From contig JAKSSO010000003.1 in the NCBI GenBank assembly GCA_024403055.1, positions 1-58,191 of the forward strand: a stretch of DNA of 58,191 bases, written 5' to 3'. The position numbers were made by a program, and so were the translations under genes. The notes under the pieces are model-generated. The model was given only the letters and a program-made list of their open reading frames with translations. It was not told the DNA's origin and did no database searches. Below, piece after piece: positions 26,240 through 35,375 of the stretch (position 1 is the first letter of the stretch; every line of letters begins with the position of its first letter). The stretch comes from Mogibacterium sp. (GTDB taxonomy: Bacteria; Bacillota; Clostridia; Peptostreptococcales; Anaerovoracaceae).

Positions 26240-26989
26240 TTATGCCTCTTCTGCAGTCTCTTCAGCTGCCTCTACAGCCTCAGTCTCCTCTGCAGGAGCA
26301 AAGCTCTCGCCCTGCTTTGCCTCAATGATAGCGTCTGCCATGCAACCTGTGATCAGCTTTACGGCTCTGATAGCATCATCGTTTGCTGGAATTACATAAT
26401 CTACATCGTCAGGATCGCAGTTTGTATCTACGATACCTACTACAGGGATTCCCAGGATCTTAGCTTCCTTAACAGCGATCTTCTCCTTCTTAGGGTCAAC
26501 TACGAAGATAGCGCCAGGCATTCCCTTCATTTCCTTGATTCCGCCAAGGTACTTCTCAAGCTTCTCAGCCTCAGCCATCATCTTAAGGGCTTCCTTCTTA
26601 GCGTACTTGTTGATAGTTCCATCAGCAACCATAGCGTTGATCTCTGCGAGTCTCTCGATTCTCTTGCTGATAGTCTTGTGGTTTGTGAGCATTCCGCCCA
26701 GCCATCTCTCGTTTACAAAGTACATTCCGCATCTCTCAGCCTCATCTCTGATAGCTGCCTGAGCCTGCTTCTTTGTTCCAACGAAGAGTACCGGCTTTCC
26801 GGTCTTTCCAACTTCTCTCATGAAATCATATGCGTTCTCTACCAGCTGCAGAGTCTGCTGCAGGTCGATGATATAGATTCCATTTCTCTCTGTGAAGATG
26901 TAAGGAGCCATCTTAGGGTTCCATCTTCTTGTCTGGTGTCCGAAATGAACACCTGCTTCGAGGAGCTGTTTCATTGATACTACTGACAT
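26240..26989 (-). CDS. rpsB: Ribosomal protein S2
   Basis: 249-residue 30S protein: [45 protein letters not shown] and [33 protein letters not shown] are diagnostic. The acidic alanine/glutamate tail is normal. The promoter and a structured 118-nt leader lie upstream. Confidence 0.97.
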   Translation of the reverse strand: MSVVSMKQLLEAGVHFGHQTRRWNPKMAPYIFTERNGIYIIDLQQTLQLVENAYDFMREVGKTGKPVLFVGTKKQAQAAIRDEAERCGMYFVNERWLGGMLTNHKTISKRIERLAEINAMVADGTINKYAKKEALKMMAEAEKLEKYLGGIKEMKGMPGAIFVVDPKKEKIAVKEAKILGIPVVGIVDTNCDPDDVDYVIPANDDAIRAVKLITGCMADAIIEAKQGESFAPAEETEAVEAAEETAEEA

Positions 26990-27107
26990 TTTTTAAACCT
27001 CCGGTTCTTTTCTTCCACCAAAGCCATCTGCCTTCAACTCCCGTTATCCGGGGCACCGCGGCTCACTCTGGTGTGTGATATAGTTAATTCGCGTGCATAA
27101 CACACGC
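26990..27107 (-). promoter_or_regulatory. Structured rpsB 5' leader
   Basis: About 118 nt lie between the predicted transcription start and the rpsB ATG, containing hairpins such as GCGTG/CACGC (about 27090-27106) and CCCG/CGGG near 27040-27055. Length and GC-richness stand out against the AT-rich spacers nearby. Autoregulatory S2-binding leaders are known in several phyla; assignment here is inference. Confidence 0.4.
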
Positions 27108-27113
27108 CCATAT

Positions 27114-27142
27114 ATTATAAAGAAAACTCCCTGCATTGGCAA
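27114..27142 (-). promoter_or_regulatory. Promoter of rpsB-tsf
   Basis: TTGCCA (27137-27142) and TATAAT (27114-27119) on the minus strand are separated by exactly 17 bp. The -35 lies inside the loop and right arm of the terminator hairpin of the preceding gene. Confidence 0.75.
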
Positions 27143-27150
27143 GGAGTTTT
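27123..27150. terminator. Hairpin terminator after the half-size EamA gene
   Basis: AAAACTCC (27123-27130) and GGAGTTTT (27143-27150) pair around a 12-nt loop, with T-runs on both strands. It overlaps the rpsB promoter. Confidence 0.7.
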
Positions 27151-27196
27151 TTGCTTTTTCTGTATATATTTCGCGTCTAAAATTGCGGCCCGACAC

Positions 27197-27622
27197 CTAT
27201 TTGTTTATCAGCACCAGTCCTCCGATGCAAAGTGCTATTCCAGCCACTTTGGTCATCGTTATCTGCTCCTTGTAGAGCAGTGCTGCAACGAAGAGCAGGG
27301 CGATCGCTACCAAAGTATTGGCCACAACAGAGGCTTCACTTACAGGCCACCCCGCTCTGTAAGCGAAAACGAATCCGACCTCAAGTCCCACGATAACAAC
27401 TCCCAGCGCAAACGGTGCCCAGTTGGTCTTCGCATACTCCATCAGAAGCGCAGAATCCTTATTAGTGATAAAGAACATTATCAGGCAGAATATCGCTGCA
27501 ACAGCATAAGTTATAGTCAGCGAAGCAAAGGAATTCATCTCCCCCGGAATTCCTTTGGCCGCTATCTGATAGATAGTATTCGACAGCAGAACAAGGGCTA
27601 TCGGCCACATATAATTAAACAT
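27197..27622 (-). CDS. Half-size EamA/DMT-superfamily membrane protein
   Basis: 141 residues, four to five hydrophobic helices, one EamA repeat ending in ITMTKVAGIALCIGGLVLINK. Most EamA transporters are twice this size, so the protein would need to dimerise, like small multidrug resistance proteins. Substrate unknown. The start at 27622 (MFNYMW) has GGAGG 6 nt upstream. It follows the lipoprotein gene by 17 bp. Confidence 0.8.
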   Translation of the reverse strand: MFNYMWPIALVLLSNTIYQIAAKGIPGEMNSFASLTITYAVAAIFCLIMFFITNKDSALLMEYAKTNWAPFALGVVIVGLEVGFVFAYRAGWPVSEASVVANTLVAIALLFVAALLYKEQITMTKVAGIALCIGGLVLINK

Positions 27623-27639
27623 CAATAACCTCCATGGTT

Positions 27640-28473
27640 TTATTCGGACTTAACAAATTCAGCGGCTCTAAGCAGCTTTGAATCAGCTCCTGAGAATACG
27701 AGTTTATCCCCTTTGATCTCAAGATATCCCGCAGGCTCAGTTCCAACTTCCGTGGTCTCCGTTTCGCCCGCCTCTTCATTGAAAACGATCTTCGAGATCT
27801 TTCCTTCGCCGTACTCCAGCTTGTCGCCCTTCAGTACACCTTCCATCTCCCAGTACAGATTGCTGCCGTCCTCCTGGCTGACAACAGCATATATGCCTGC
27901 GTGATCACCCACTACAGAGATGGCACAGACATTCTGATCCTCAGTCAGATAATTGCCCTCGATCAATTTGTAATCCTCGAAAGGGACCTCCGAAGTCCAG
28001 TTCATCGGTTTCATGTCATAGAACTGTGTCTGTATCTCCGCGAATTTGTCCCACTCCCACTTGCTGTTATCCATTACAGCAAAAACATACTGTCCGTCTA
28101 CAGTCAGCCAGCGCTGAGCCTTGTACTCATCCGTCTCCTTATAGTAATTATCCTCGTCTGCCTCTGCGAAAGCGGACTTTCCACCATCCTTTATGCCGGA
28201 GATGTCCACATCTGTTCCGACAGCTGCGCATCTCAGTGAGCACTCCACTCCGTCTACAGTAAAGCTGTATTCCGCGATCTGAGGCTCCCCATCTATCAGG
28301 ACAAACTTCTCATCCTCAGGCATGACATTATCAGGTGTGATCATGGCGCAGTTTATCTTCTCACTGAGCTCCTGCAGGGATGCACACTCTATTGTATCAG
28401 CAACATCTCCTCCGCACGCAGTAAAACACAGTGCCATGATCATTGCCATGGCAAACAAAAGTATTCTCTTCAT
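27640..28473 (-). CDS. Secreted lipoprotein of unknown function
   Basis: 277 residues. A type II signal peptide (MKRILLFAMAMIMALCFTACGG) has a lipobox ending FTAC, so the mature protein is lipid-anchored from that cysteine. The rest is acidic, with FTVDGVECSLRCAAVG in a beta-rich domain and a C-terminal repeat-like part (GYLEIKGDKLVFSGADS). The start at 28473 is supported by GGAGG. No enzymatic motif is recognised. Confidence 0.8.
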   Translation of the reverse strand: MKRILLFAMAMIMALCFTACGGDVADTIECASLQELSEKINCAMITPDNVMPEDEKFVLIDGEPQIAEYSFTVDGVECSLRCAAVGTDVDISGIKDGGKSAFAEADEDNYYKETDEYKAQRWLTVDGQYVFAVMDNSKWEWDKFAEIQTQFYDMKPMNWTSEVPFEDYKLIEGNYLTEDQNVCAISVVGDHAGIYAVVSQEDGSNLYWEMEGVLKGDKLEYGEGKISKIVFNEEAGETETTEVGTEPAGYLEIKGDKLVFSGADSKLLRAAEFVKSE

Positions 28474-28527
28474 TTTTTCCTCCATCTTCATGGTTCAAAA
28501 TTATCAGGATCAACTGTCTTTATGATC

Positions 28528-28773
28528 CTAGCAGTCTGCAGCCTTGTACAGAAGCCTGTAACCTTCATCCGTACACTCTACGATCTGTTCTATCTCATCA
28601 TGTGCCTCGTCCATAAGTACCTGCGGTGCATTGTACTTCACGCAAGTCCCGCAGCTGCTGCTGAGATCGCGAGGCACAGGCATTGCAACAGCCTCATATC
28701 CCAAGGCTTTACACATTTTCTGATATCTTATTGCACCGAAGTGCATAAAAAAAGTTGCAATATATGTATTCAT
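28528..28773 (-). CDS. DUF3343 protein
   Basis: 81 residues with the DUF3343 core: FGAIRYQKMCKALGYEAVAMPVPRDLSSSCGTCV. The family is thought to be a small thiol/selenium carrier-like protein and often sits near selenium-metabolism genes; no reaction is proven. Here two cysteines (CGTC) are present, and a terminator separates it from the tusA-like gene upstream. Confidence 0.85.
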   Translation of the reverse strand: MNTYIATFFMHFGAIRYQKMCKALGYEAVAMPVPRDLSSSCGTCVKYNAPQVLMDEAHDEIEQIVECTDEGYRLLYKAADC

Positions 28774-28867
28774 TCAGCTCTCCTTAATGCATGTATTATG
28801 ATAAACGATTTCATAGTCAAAATAAAGAAAAAAGCCGATGTATTTCATGATCAGACGATAATATACT

Positions 28868-28907
28868 CAAAGAGGACAGCCCGGAAACATTCAGACTGCC
28901 CTCTTTG
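28868..28907 (-). terminator. Hairpin downstream of the tusA-like gene
   Basis: CAAAGAGGACAG (28868-28879) and CTGCCCTCTTTG (28896-28907) pair with one mismatch around a 16-nt loop. The T-tract is weak, so it may act as a terminator or an mRNA stabiliser. Confidence 0.6.
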
Positions 28908-28926
28908 ATTATTATATGCACTTCAT

Positions 28927-29127
28927 TTACTTTTTCAGTGTTAATGTGAACTCTCCGTCTGCCTCGGCAACAGATACGCTGTATCCGTGGCTCTCGGCAT
29001 AACGTGTAACGTTCTCTTTAGGTGTAACGGCATCTACCATTACTGTATATTCTGCCTCGCCGCTCTTGAGAGCATCAGCGACCATGATAACAGGCTGCGG
29101 GCAGGACAATCCTCTTGCATCTATCAT
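28927..29127 (-). CDS. TusA-like sulfur/selenium carrier protein
   Basis: About 66 residues, MIDARGLSCPQPVIMVADAL, with the conserved CPxP cysteine that carries persulfide (or selenide) in TusA/SirA/YedF proteins. It lies 31 bp after the yedE gene, the classic pair. The start at 29127 is chosen because AGGAGG is 7 nt before it and only 1 nt before the ATG at 29133. Confidence 0.9.
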   Translation of the reverse strand: MIDARGLSCPQPVIMVADALKSGEAEYTVMVDAVTPKENVTRYAESHGYSVSVAEADGEFTLTLKK

Positions 29128-29158
29128 TTCCATTCCTCCTATTGACGGGAAGCAGGAC

Positions 29159-30229
29159 CTACGCTTCCTTCTTGCGTGAATTAACGAGTCCGATAAGTGC
29201 TACAACTACGATTGCTGCAATAACTGCGATTTTTCCCGCAGGTGTAGGGCCTTCGCCGCTTGAAGCAAGACCAAAGTTGTGGCAGAATGCAGCACCCAGC
29301 AGCAGTCCGAGAACAACAACTGCAGAGTCAACATTTCCCTCACCGGACATTACCAGCTGTCTGAGCGGGCATCCGCCGAGGAGGCAGCATGCAAAGCCAA
29401 CGAGGAAGAGTCCGAGGAAGTTCCACAGACCGTCATTATAAGCTACAGGCTGTTCTGTGAATCCGAAATTAACGAATCCGAGGATCAGATTAACGATCAG
29501 TGCTGATGCGAAGATAGCAGCAAATCCGAGCAGCAGTCTTGATTCCTTGAAGAGTACCACGTCTCTTATACCGCCTACCATGCACAGTCTTGTTCTCTGA
29601 GCAAGAGCTCCTACAATGAGTCCTGCGAAGAGTGAGAGCCATACATTAGCATGCATTGCGCCAGGGCCTGCGCCTTCTTCTGAGAAGAAGATAAAAGCAG
29701 GAGCTGCCAGCAGTAATGCGAACAGAACCACTTCTACAACAGGGAGAATAACGCCTTCGCTTGTATTCATCTTATACGTTCTCTTCAGTGAGAATCCTTT
29801 CTTAAGGAACACAACGCCAACGAGAATTCCTGCGATAAAACCTACAAAACCTACAAGTGCATTCAGGTCTCCGCCTGCCATTCTGAGCACCATTCTGAAC
29901 GGGCATCCGAGGAACATCAGACATCCGATCATTGCGCAGAACGCAAGTGTGAATCTTGTCATAGGAGCAGATCCGCCACGAGGTGAGAACTCTTTCTTGG
30001 CAAGAGCGCAAACGAATGCGCCGATAACGATTCCTATGATCTCAGGTCTGATGTACTGAACAGGAGCTGCTCTGTGGAGACCGAGACCACCTGCTGTATC
30101 TCTGATAAAGCAGGCAATGCAGAATCCCATGTTCTTAGGGTTTCCTGCAACAACAAGCAATGTTGCGATCACGCCGATGATAAGTCCGGCAACGATAATG
30201 ATCACTTTGTCCTTCTTAGCTGAAGTCAT
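29159..30229 (-). CDS. yedE: YedE-family selenium/sulfur transport membrane protein
   Basis: 356 residues with about ten hydrophobic segments in two repeats containing conserved cysteines (MGFCIACFIRDTAGGLG, FLGCPFRMVLRMAGGDLNAL, RLCMVGGIRDVV, LLGGCPLRQLVMSGEGN). This matches the seleno-YedE/FdhT branch, linked by gene context to selenium use, while other YeeE/YedE proteins move thiosulfate. Together with TusA- and YedF-like proteins here it points to selenium handling. No selD or selA is in the window. Confidence 0.88.
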   Translation of the reverse strand: MTSAKKDKVIIIVAGLIIGVIATLLVVAGNPKNMGFCIACFIRDTAGGLGLHRAAPVQYIRPEIIGIVIGAFVCALAKKEFSPRGGSAPMTRFTLAFCAMIGCLMFLGCPFRMVLRMAGGDLNALVGFVGFIAGILVGVVFLKKGFSLKRTYKMNTSEGVILPVVEVVLFALLLAAPAFIFFSEEGAGPGAMHANVWLSLFAGLIVGALAQRTRLCMVGGIRDVVLFKESRLLLGFAAIFASALIVNLILGFVNFGFTEQPVAYNDGLWNFLGLFLVGFACCLLGGCPLRQLVMSGEGNVDSAVVVLGLLLGAAFCHNFGLASSGEGPTPAGKIAVIAAIVVVALIGLVNSRKKEA

Positions 30230-30260
30230 TTTCCCATACCTCTTTTCTTAATTTAACTAA

Positions 30261-30287
30261 AATGGAGACACTCTCCGTGTCTCCATT
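30261..30287 (-). terminator. Hairpin between DUF3343 and yedE
   Basis: A perfect 10-bp stem (AATGGAGACA 30261-30270, TGTCTCCATT 30278-30287) with a 7-nt loop. A short T-run follows on the minus strand; it could end the polyol operon transcript. The rest of this 117-bp gap holds nothing else clear. Confidence 0.6.
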
Positions 30288-30346
30288 GATTCTAAAGGTG
30301 TATTGACTGAAACACCAATTGTTTGAAGCTATGCGAACGCCGTCAT

Positions 30347-30634
30347 TTATAGAAGAATTCTATCGCACATCACTTCGTTGTTATCAGGAGTATCGGCAGG
30401 ATCGCCCTGCACTACATGGTAGTAGCTGTACTCACCCTCAGCAAGCGTGCTCTTCTCTTTAAACAGACTTTCCGCTTCTTCTCTCTTCTCCGGCATGATA
30501 CGTATCGATATGCCGCAGCTTGCAGAAATAAATCTCGGCACCGGCATGATAGTGCATCCGATTGGTTTCAGAATATGATCCGTTGCGATAGCTGCATGTG
30601 TGGATCCGAATGTTAAAATATAGTACTCCTTCAT
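30347..30634 (-). CDS. DUF3343 protein, second copy
   Basis: 95 residues, MKEYYILTFGSTHAAIATDHILKPIGCTIMPVPRFISASCG; the MPVPR...S-CG motif defines DUF3343. It has one active-type cysteine where the other copy has CGTC. It is the last gene of the polyol operon, 7 bp after the AGPS-like gene, with AGGAGG upstream. Confidence 0.85.
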   Translation of the reverse strand: MKEYYILTFGSTHAAIATDHILKPIGCTIMPVPRFISASCGISIRIMPEKREEAESLFKEKSTLAEGEYSYYHVVQGDPADTPDNNEVMCDRILL

Positions 30635-30641
30635 GATCCTC

Positions 30642-32378
30642 CTATTTCTCTTTCAGGAATTTCTTGTCTTTTTCTTCAAGATCAAGTCCGATAGTTCCAC
30701 CCGGATTCATGATGTAATCAGGGTCAAAATAATCCTTGATCGCGCGGAATACTCCGTACTCTGTCTTTCCGACATAGCCTTCGAGCCAAGGCGCGAACAT
30801 TTTGCCTATGCCGTGGTGATGGCTGATAGCGGCACCCGACTTCTGAATGGCATCCAGTATAGTCGTATGATAACGTCTGAACTCCTCTGCATCCGTCATC
30901 GGTGTAATGAATATGAAGTAGAGGTTAGCTCCCTGCGGATAGCAGTGTGACATGTGAGTAGTCACGACAGTATGCGGCAGTGCATGGCAGACTTTGCGCA
31001 CTTCCCTGTGCACCTTCTCCATGTTTGACCAGTTAACGCTGCATTCGAGCGTGTCTGTTACGATACCGAAATCCATCAGAGTATCGCGCAGATACGGGTC
31101 GTTAAATCTGCCCTTCTCCCAGCTCTTGCATACATATCCCGTCAGAGGCATGCCTCCATGTTTAAGTGCGATCTTTGCAATATTCTTCGCAACATTTTTC
31201 GAATAGCCCTTCTCTCCGTCAGTAAATCCGAGGAAAAGGCAACGCTCCATGTCCTTGTATCCGAAAACATCGAGCATAGGTGCAAGAGGTGTATCGTCTA
31301 CATTATAGAGCCTCAGCATCATGTTGGTCTCTTCAGGATCAGACAGTCTGAATACCGATGAATATCCGCATTCCTTCTGCATCATTTCGCGGGCTGCATC
31401 CATTGCAGTCTCCCAGTCCTTGAAAATATATGAGAAACGATGTCTGTTCTCTGGCATGTAACGGAAAACCTTGAGTGTGACTTCTGTCAGCACGCCGAAA
31501 GTACCCTCGCTTCCCATCATGATCTGGTTGAGGTTAGGTCCGGTAGCCTCGCGCGGATAATGACTGGTCTCGACAACGCCCTGCGGTGTCGCATACTTCT
31601 GTGAAAGAACAATATCGCTTATGCATCCGTAATATGTCGAATTCTGGCCGGAGCCTCTTGTTACGACCCAGCCGCCAACGCTGGAATACTCGAATGACTG
31701 CGGGAAATGTCCGCATGTATATGCTCTTTTTGCGCCAAAACGAGTCTTTGCATTGTTCAGGGCTTCCTCGAGCTTAGGACCTGACATTCCGGCCTGAACG
31801 GTTATCGTCTGATCAATTTCATTGAAATTCAGTACCTTGCCGAAATTACGGCGCATGTCAAGAGATACACCTCCCTTAATGCATTCCACTCCGCGAGTTA
31901 CCGATGAACCACCTCCATATACGTAGAGAGGGATACTGTTCTCAACACAGTATGCTACTATCTTCTCTACTTCCTCAGTCTCGCCCGGATACAGCACGAT
32001 ATCCGGAAGGTTCTCGATCCTGTGCTGACGCATCCTCATCAGATCATAAGCAGTCTGTCCGTATGCCACCGAAAGCCTGTCATAATCAGACTGCGACACT
32101 TTCGCATCACCGAGCATTTCCCTGAACGCTTTGACGTGCTTTTCATCCATCTGCGGAGGGTTATCCGGCAGCTCGACCTTGTCGAAACCCGTGTCCATGT
32201 TATATTGTGCAAAATCGGCATCGCTCATCTCGAAAGTATCCTTCATGAGATTAAAAAGCGACTCCTTAGGGTATTTAACGAATTCAGGGTCGCCCCATCT
32301 GAAAATGGAACGGTAGCTGTCAGCAGGTGCAGCATTTTTTATCCATTTCGGCTCAAAGCCCTTGTATGGTTTAGCCAT
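30642..32378 (-). CDS. FAD-binding oxidoreductase, alkylglycerone-phosphate synthase-like
   Basis: 578 residues. The VAO/PCMH FAD domain is clear: PLYVYGGGSSVTRGVECIKGG, and SVGGWVVTRGSGQNSTYYG. The C-terminal HHHGIGKMFAPWLEG and FDPDYIMNPG match the AGPS/lactate-dehydrogenase-like branch. In bacteria such proteins are usually FAD-dependent hydroxyacid or polyol-derivative dehydrogenases; true ether-lipid synthesis is not implied. Its ATG overlaps the kinase end by 8 bp, with AGGAGG inside that gene. Confidence 0.85.
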   Translation of the reverse strand: MAKPYKGFEPKWIKNAAPADSYRSIFRWGDPEFVKYPKESLFNLMKDTFEMSDADFAQYNMDTGFDKVELPDNPPQMDEKHVKAFREMLGDAKVSQSDYDRLSVAYGQTAYDLMRMRQHRIENLPDIVLYPGETEEVEKIVAYCVENSIPLYVYGGGSSVTRGVECIKGGVSLDMRRNFGKVLNFNEIDQTITVQAGMSGPKLEEALNNAKTRFGAKRAYTCGHFPQSFEYSSVGGWVVTRGSGQNSTYYGCISDIVLSQKYATPQGVVETSHYPREATGPNLNQIMMGSEGTFGVLTEVTLKVFRYMPENRHRFSYIFKDWETAMDAAREMMQKECGYSSVFRLSDPEETNMMLRLYNVDDTPLAPMLDVFGYKDMERCLFLGFTDGEKGYSKNVAKNIAKIALKHGGMPLTGYVCKSWEKGRFNDPYLRDTLMDFGIVTDTLECSVNWSNMEKVHREVRKVCHALPHTVVTTHMSHCYPQGANLYFIFITPMTDAEEFRRYHTTILDAIQKSGAAISHHHGIGKMFAPWLEGYVGKTEYGVFRAIKDYFDPDYIMNPGGTIGLDLEEKDKKFLKEK

Positions 32379-33927
32379 TATACTTCCTCCTGTAGATGAG
32401 TTTCTCCTTGTTATATGTCTTCTTGAGACTACCGTACAGCTTCTCGTAGATCGCGAAAAGTTCTGAATACAGCTTGTGCTGTTCAGGATCCGGATAATAA
32501 ATGTCTCCGGTATGTATCATTGCTGCTGAAGCCTCTTCATAGCTGTCGAATTCTCCCATTGATACAAATCCGACCAGTGATGAACCGAGTCCGCTGGCCT
32601 CATTGGTCTGAATGCGCTTTACAGGAATTCCGAACATGTCCGCAGTTATCTGCAGTATCTCTTTGGAATTTGCTCCGCCGCCTCCGACGTAGATCTCTGT
32701 AATAGGCACTTTGGACTGCTTTTCCAGCGTCTTCTTGGCACACATCAGCTCAAAATTGATACCCTCTATTATCGCACGATAGATATGATACTTGGTCTGG
32801 CGATCATTGAATCCCACCATGGAACCTCTTGCATTCGGGGTATTGACTCCCGGTGACCAGTACGGCTGTATCATCAGTCCGTCGCAACCTGCAGGGATGT
32901 CTTTTAGGTATTCGTTCAGAAGTTCCTCTGTAATAATGCCCTTTTCCGTGGCAATGCGCGATTCTTCCTGGCAGAACTCCCTGATGAACCATGTCAGCAT
33001 CCAGTATCCTCTGTATATCTGTATCTCAGGATTGTACATTCCCGGTATAGCTGCGCAGTATGCCGGCATGAATGGCTGAGGCTCAATGTATTTTTTATCA
33101 GCGATCTGGATAGTCGCACTTGTTCCGAATGATACTGCCGCTGTTCCCAGCTTGTGTACCGAAAGCCCCACAGTCTCACAGCCCTTGTCCGATCCTGTCG
33201 CAATAAGAGGCAGCCCCGCAGGAATACCCGTCTCTGCAGAACACTCTTCGGTGATATTTCCCACGATCTCGCCGGGCTCAACAAAGTCGACGAGCTTTTC
33301 CTCAGGAATTGCATAGACTGCATATGTCAGGCCCTTCTTGTCCATCCACGCACGCTTCTTAGCATCAAACGGCATGTGTCCGATAAGGCTTCCTGTCGAA
33401 TCCACCAGATTTCCGGTCATCAGCAGATTGAGATATGCAGATAGGAATACATATTTGCCCGTATTCTCCCAGCGTTTCGGGTCGTTCTGCATTAACCAGT
33501 TGCAGGTCGATGAACGATACTGATACTCGATCGTCTCCAACATTCCGACAGCCCTGAACAGCTTGCGGTGCAGGGCCGGCACCTTCTCAGGCTCATACTT
33601 TGCCTCGCGCGCATCAAGCCACATGATGATATTGCCAAGTGGCTTGTTGTTTTTGTCCAGACAAAGCACTGTATCTCGGATCGTAGTTACCGTTACGCAG
33701 ATGATGTCTTTCACAACGTCTTTGTTTCTCGCAAGTATCTCTTTAGACGTTTTGCATATCGCGTCATAATAGAAGTTCGGTTTCTGCTCTGCCCACAGTG
33801 GATGATCAGCGAAATACGGCTCATCATATTTATACTGGTAAGTATCCACAAAGCTGCCGTCCTTTCTCGCAAGGATAGCACGCGTACTCTGTGTTCCGAT
33901 ATCAAAGGTCAATACTACAGGTTCCAT
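32371..33927 (-). CDS. FGGY-family carbohydrate kinase
   Basis: 518 residues with the two actin-like FGGY domains: FDIGTQSTRAILARKDGSF at the N-terminus, MWLDARE, GSDKGCETVGL, and the C-terminal EIYVGGGGANSKEILQITADMFGIPVKRI. It is closer to xylulokinase-like FGGY proteins than to glycerol kinase. The phosphorylated substrate is unknown; the neighbours (GlpA-like, oxidoreductase-DUF1667, AGPS-like) suggest a short polyol or its oxidised form. Confidence 0.88.
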   Translation of the reverse strand: MEPVVLTFDIGTQSTRAILARKDGSFVDTYQYKYDEPYFADHPLWAEQKPNFYYDAICKTSKEILARNKDVVKDIICVTVTTIRDTVLCLDKNNKPLGNIIMWLDAREAKYEPEKVPALHRKLFRAVGMLETIEYQYRSSTCNWLMQNDPKRWENTGKYVFLSAYLNLLMTGNLVDSTGSLIGHMPFDAKKRAWMDKKGLTYAVYAIPEEKLVDFVEPGEIVGNITEECSAETGIPAGLPLIATGSDKGCETVGLSVHKLGTAAVSFGTSATIQIADKKYIEPQPFMPAYCAAIPGMYNPEIQIYRGYWMLTWFIREFCQEESRIATEKGIITEELLNEYLKDIPAGCDGLMIQPYWSPGVNTPNARGSMVGFNDRQTKYHIYRAIIEGINFELMCAKKTLEKQSKVPITEIYVGGGGANSKEILQITADMFGIPVKRIQTNEASGLGSSLVGFVSMGEFDSYEEASAAMIHTGDIYYPDPEQHKLYSELFAIYEKLYGSLKKTYNKEKLIYRRKYNG

Positions 33928-33942
33928 TATGTCCTCCTCGTA

Positions 33943-35358
33943 TTACATAGCCTGTTCATAGACACGGCCGGTAACAATTACATCTGCTCCGCTGCCAAGA
34001 ATATCTTTTATAATTACTTTGCCCACCTCGGCCCTGTGGTCAAGAGTGAAGCTGTTTATTATCTCCATTGCCTCAAAGAGTTGTGCTTTAGGTATCTCAG
34101 TCGAGGTCCTTACTGCGATCACCGGCTGATCCGGGAAAACAGTCCTGACGGATGTACATAGAACTCTCATTGGTCTGAGCGTCTCCTGGACCGCGAAAGC
34201 TTCGCCCTTCGGACAGCTGTTGCCCTTTACCGTGATATCGTCGCCGCTTCCGGTGACCTCAAGCTCGCAACCCTTAGGACATCCGATACAGACGATCCTG
34301 CCCGGTGTTACAGCCTTCTTAGGCGGTATGACCACATCGAAATGTGCCGCTCTGCCGAGTCTTCCCTTCGCATATTCCGCGGCGGATCTGCCTGCCGCTT
34401 CTCCGCTCTGCGTAACATAATCAACAAGATCATATACGTGGAAGCTGTTACCGCAGGAGAAAACTCCCGGTACGTCAGTCTGATAATTCACGTCGCAGCT
34501 CGGCCCCTTGGTCTTCGGATCAATGCTCACGCCGATCGATTCAGCCAGCTCATTTTCAGGTATGAGTCCTACCGATACTATGAGGGTGTCGCAGTCGATC
34601 CGCTCCTCAGTGCCGGGTATCGGCTTCAGGTCCTCATCCACTTTTGCGATCTCTACGCCCTCGACACGTTCATTGCCGAAAACCTTTGTTACTGTGGTCG
34701 ACAGATGAAGCGGAATATCGAAGTCCTCCAGGCACTGGCGTATGTTTCTCGCCAGTCCCGACGGAACAGGCAACACCTCGTACACACCGAGAACTTCCGC
34801 ACCCTCAAGCGTCAGACGCCTTGCCATTATCAGTCCGATGTCACCGCTGCCGAGTATAACGCATTTTCTGGCCACCTGCTGTCCCAGCAGATTGATGTAA
34901 TTCTGCGCTGATCCGGCTGTAAAAATACCCGCCGGTCTTGTTCCATGGATGCTCACCTGACGGGCAGTGCGCTCTCGGCATCCTGTTGCAAGTACGATCG
35001 ACTCAGTAATGATCGTATCCATTCCACTTGAGGACACCAGCTTGATCACAAAACACTGATCTCCGTCTCTTTGTTCTGAGTGACGTGTGATCTCTGTCAC
35101 GAAGCTCGATGTTCTTGCTGTTATCCCAAGCTCCTCAAATTCTTTAATGAAGCGCTCCGCGTATTCAGGTCCGGAGAGTTTTTCACCAAACTGAACCAGT
35201 CCAAAGCCGTCGTGAATACATTGTTTGAGTATTCCGCCCAGCTTCGGCTCCCTTTCGATCAAGCAGACAGCCGAGCCCGCTTTGTGAGCACTTATCGCTG
35301 CCGCCAGACCTGCAGGTCCGCCTCCTATTACAACTACATCATATTTATTGTTCATCAT
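33943..35358 (-). CDS. NAD(P)/FAD oxidoreductase fused to DUF1667
   Basis: 471 residues. Residues 1-360 form a two-dinucleotide-binding-domain flavoprotein (VVIGGGPAGLAAAISAHKAG; CVILGSGDIGLIMARRL; VFSCGNSFHVYD). From about 365 on is a DUF1667 domain with IVCIGCPKGCELEV and NSCPKGEAFA. In most Clostridia these are separate neighbouring genes in glycerol-type loci. The fused protein probably passes electrons between the GlpA-like protein's Fe-S centre and NAD(P). Confidence 0.85.
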   Translation of the reverse strand: MMNNKYDVVVIGGGPAGLAAAISAHKAGSAVCLIEREPKLGGILKQCIHDGFGLVQFGEKLSGPEYAERFIKEFEELGITARTSSFVTEITRHSEQRDGDQCFVIKLVSSSGMDTIITESIVLATGCRERTARQVSIHGTRPAGIFTAGSAQNYINLLGQQVARKCVILGSGDIGLIMARRLTLEGAEVLGVYEVLPVPSGLARNIRQCLEDFDIPLHLSTTVTKVFGNERVEGVEIAKVDEDLKPIPGTEERIDCDTLIVSVGLIPENELAESIGVSIDPKTKGPSCDVNYQTDVPGVFSCGNSFHVYDLVDYVTQSGEAAGRSAAEYAKGRLGRAAHFDVVIPPKKAVTPGRIVCIGCPKGCELEVTGSGDDITVKGNSCPKGEAFAVQETLRPMRVLCTSVRTVFPDQPVIAVRTSTEIPKAQLFEAMEIINSFTLDHRAEVGKVIIKDILGSGADVIVTGRVYEQAM

Positions 35359-35375
35359 ATTCTTTCACACCCGGC

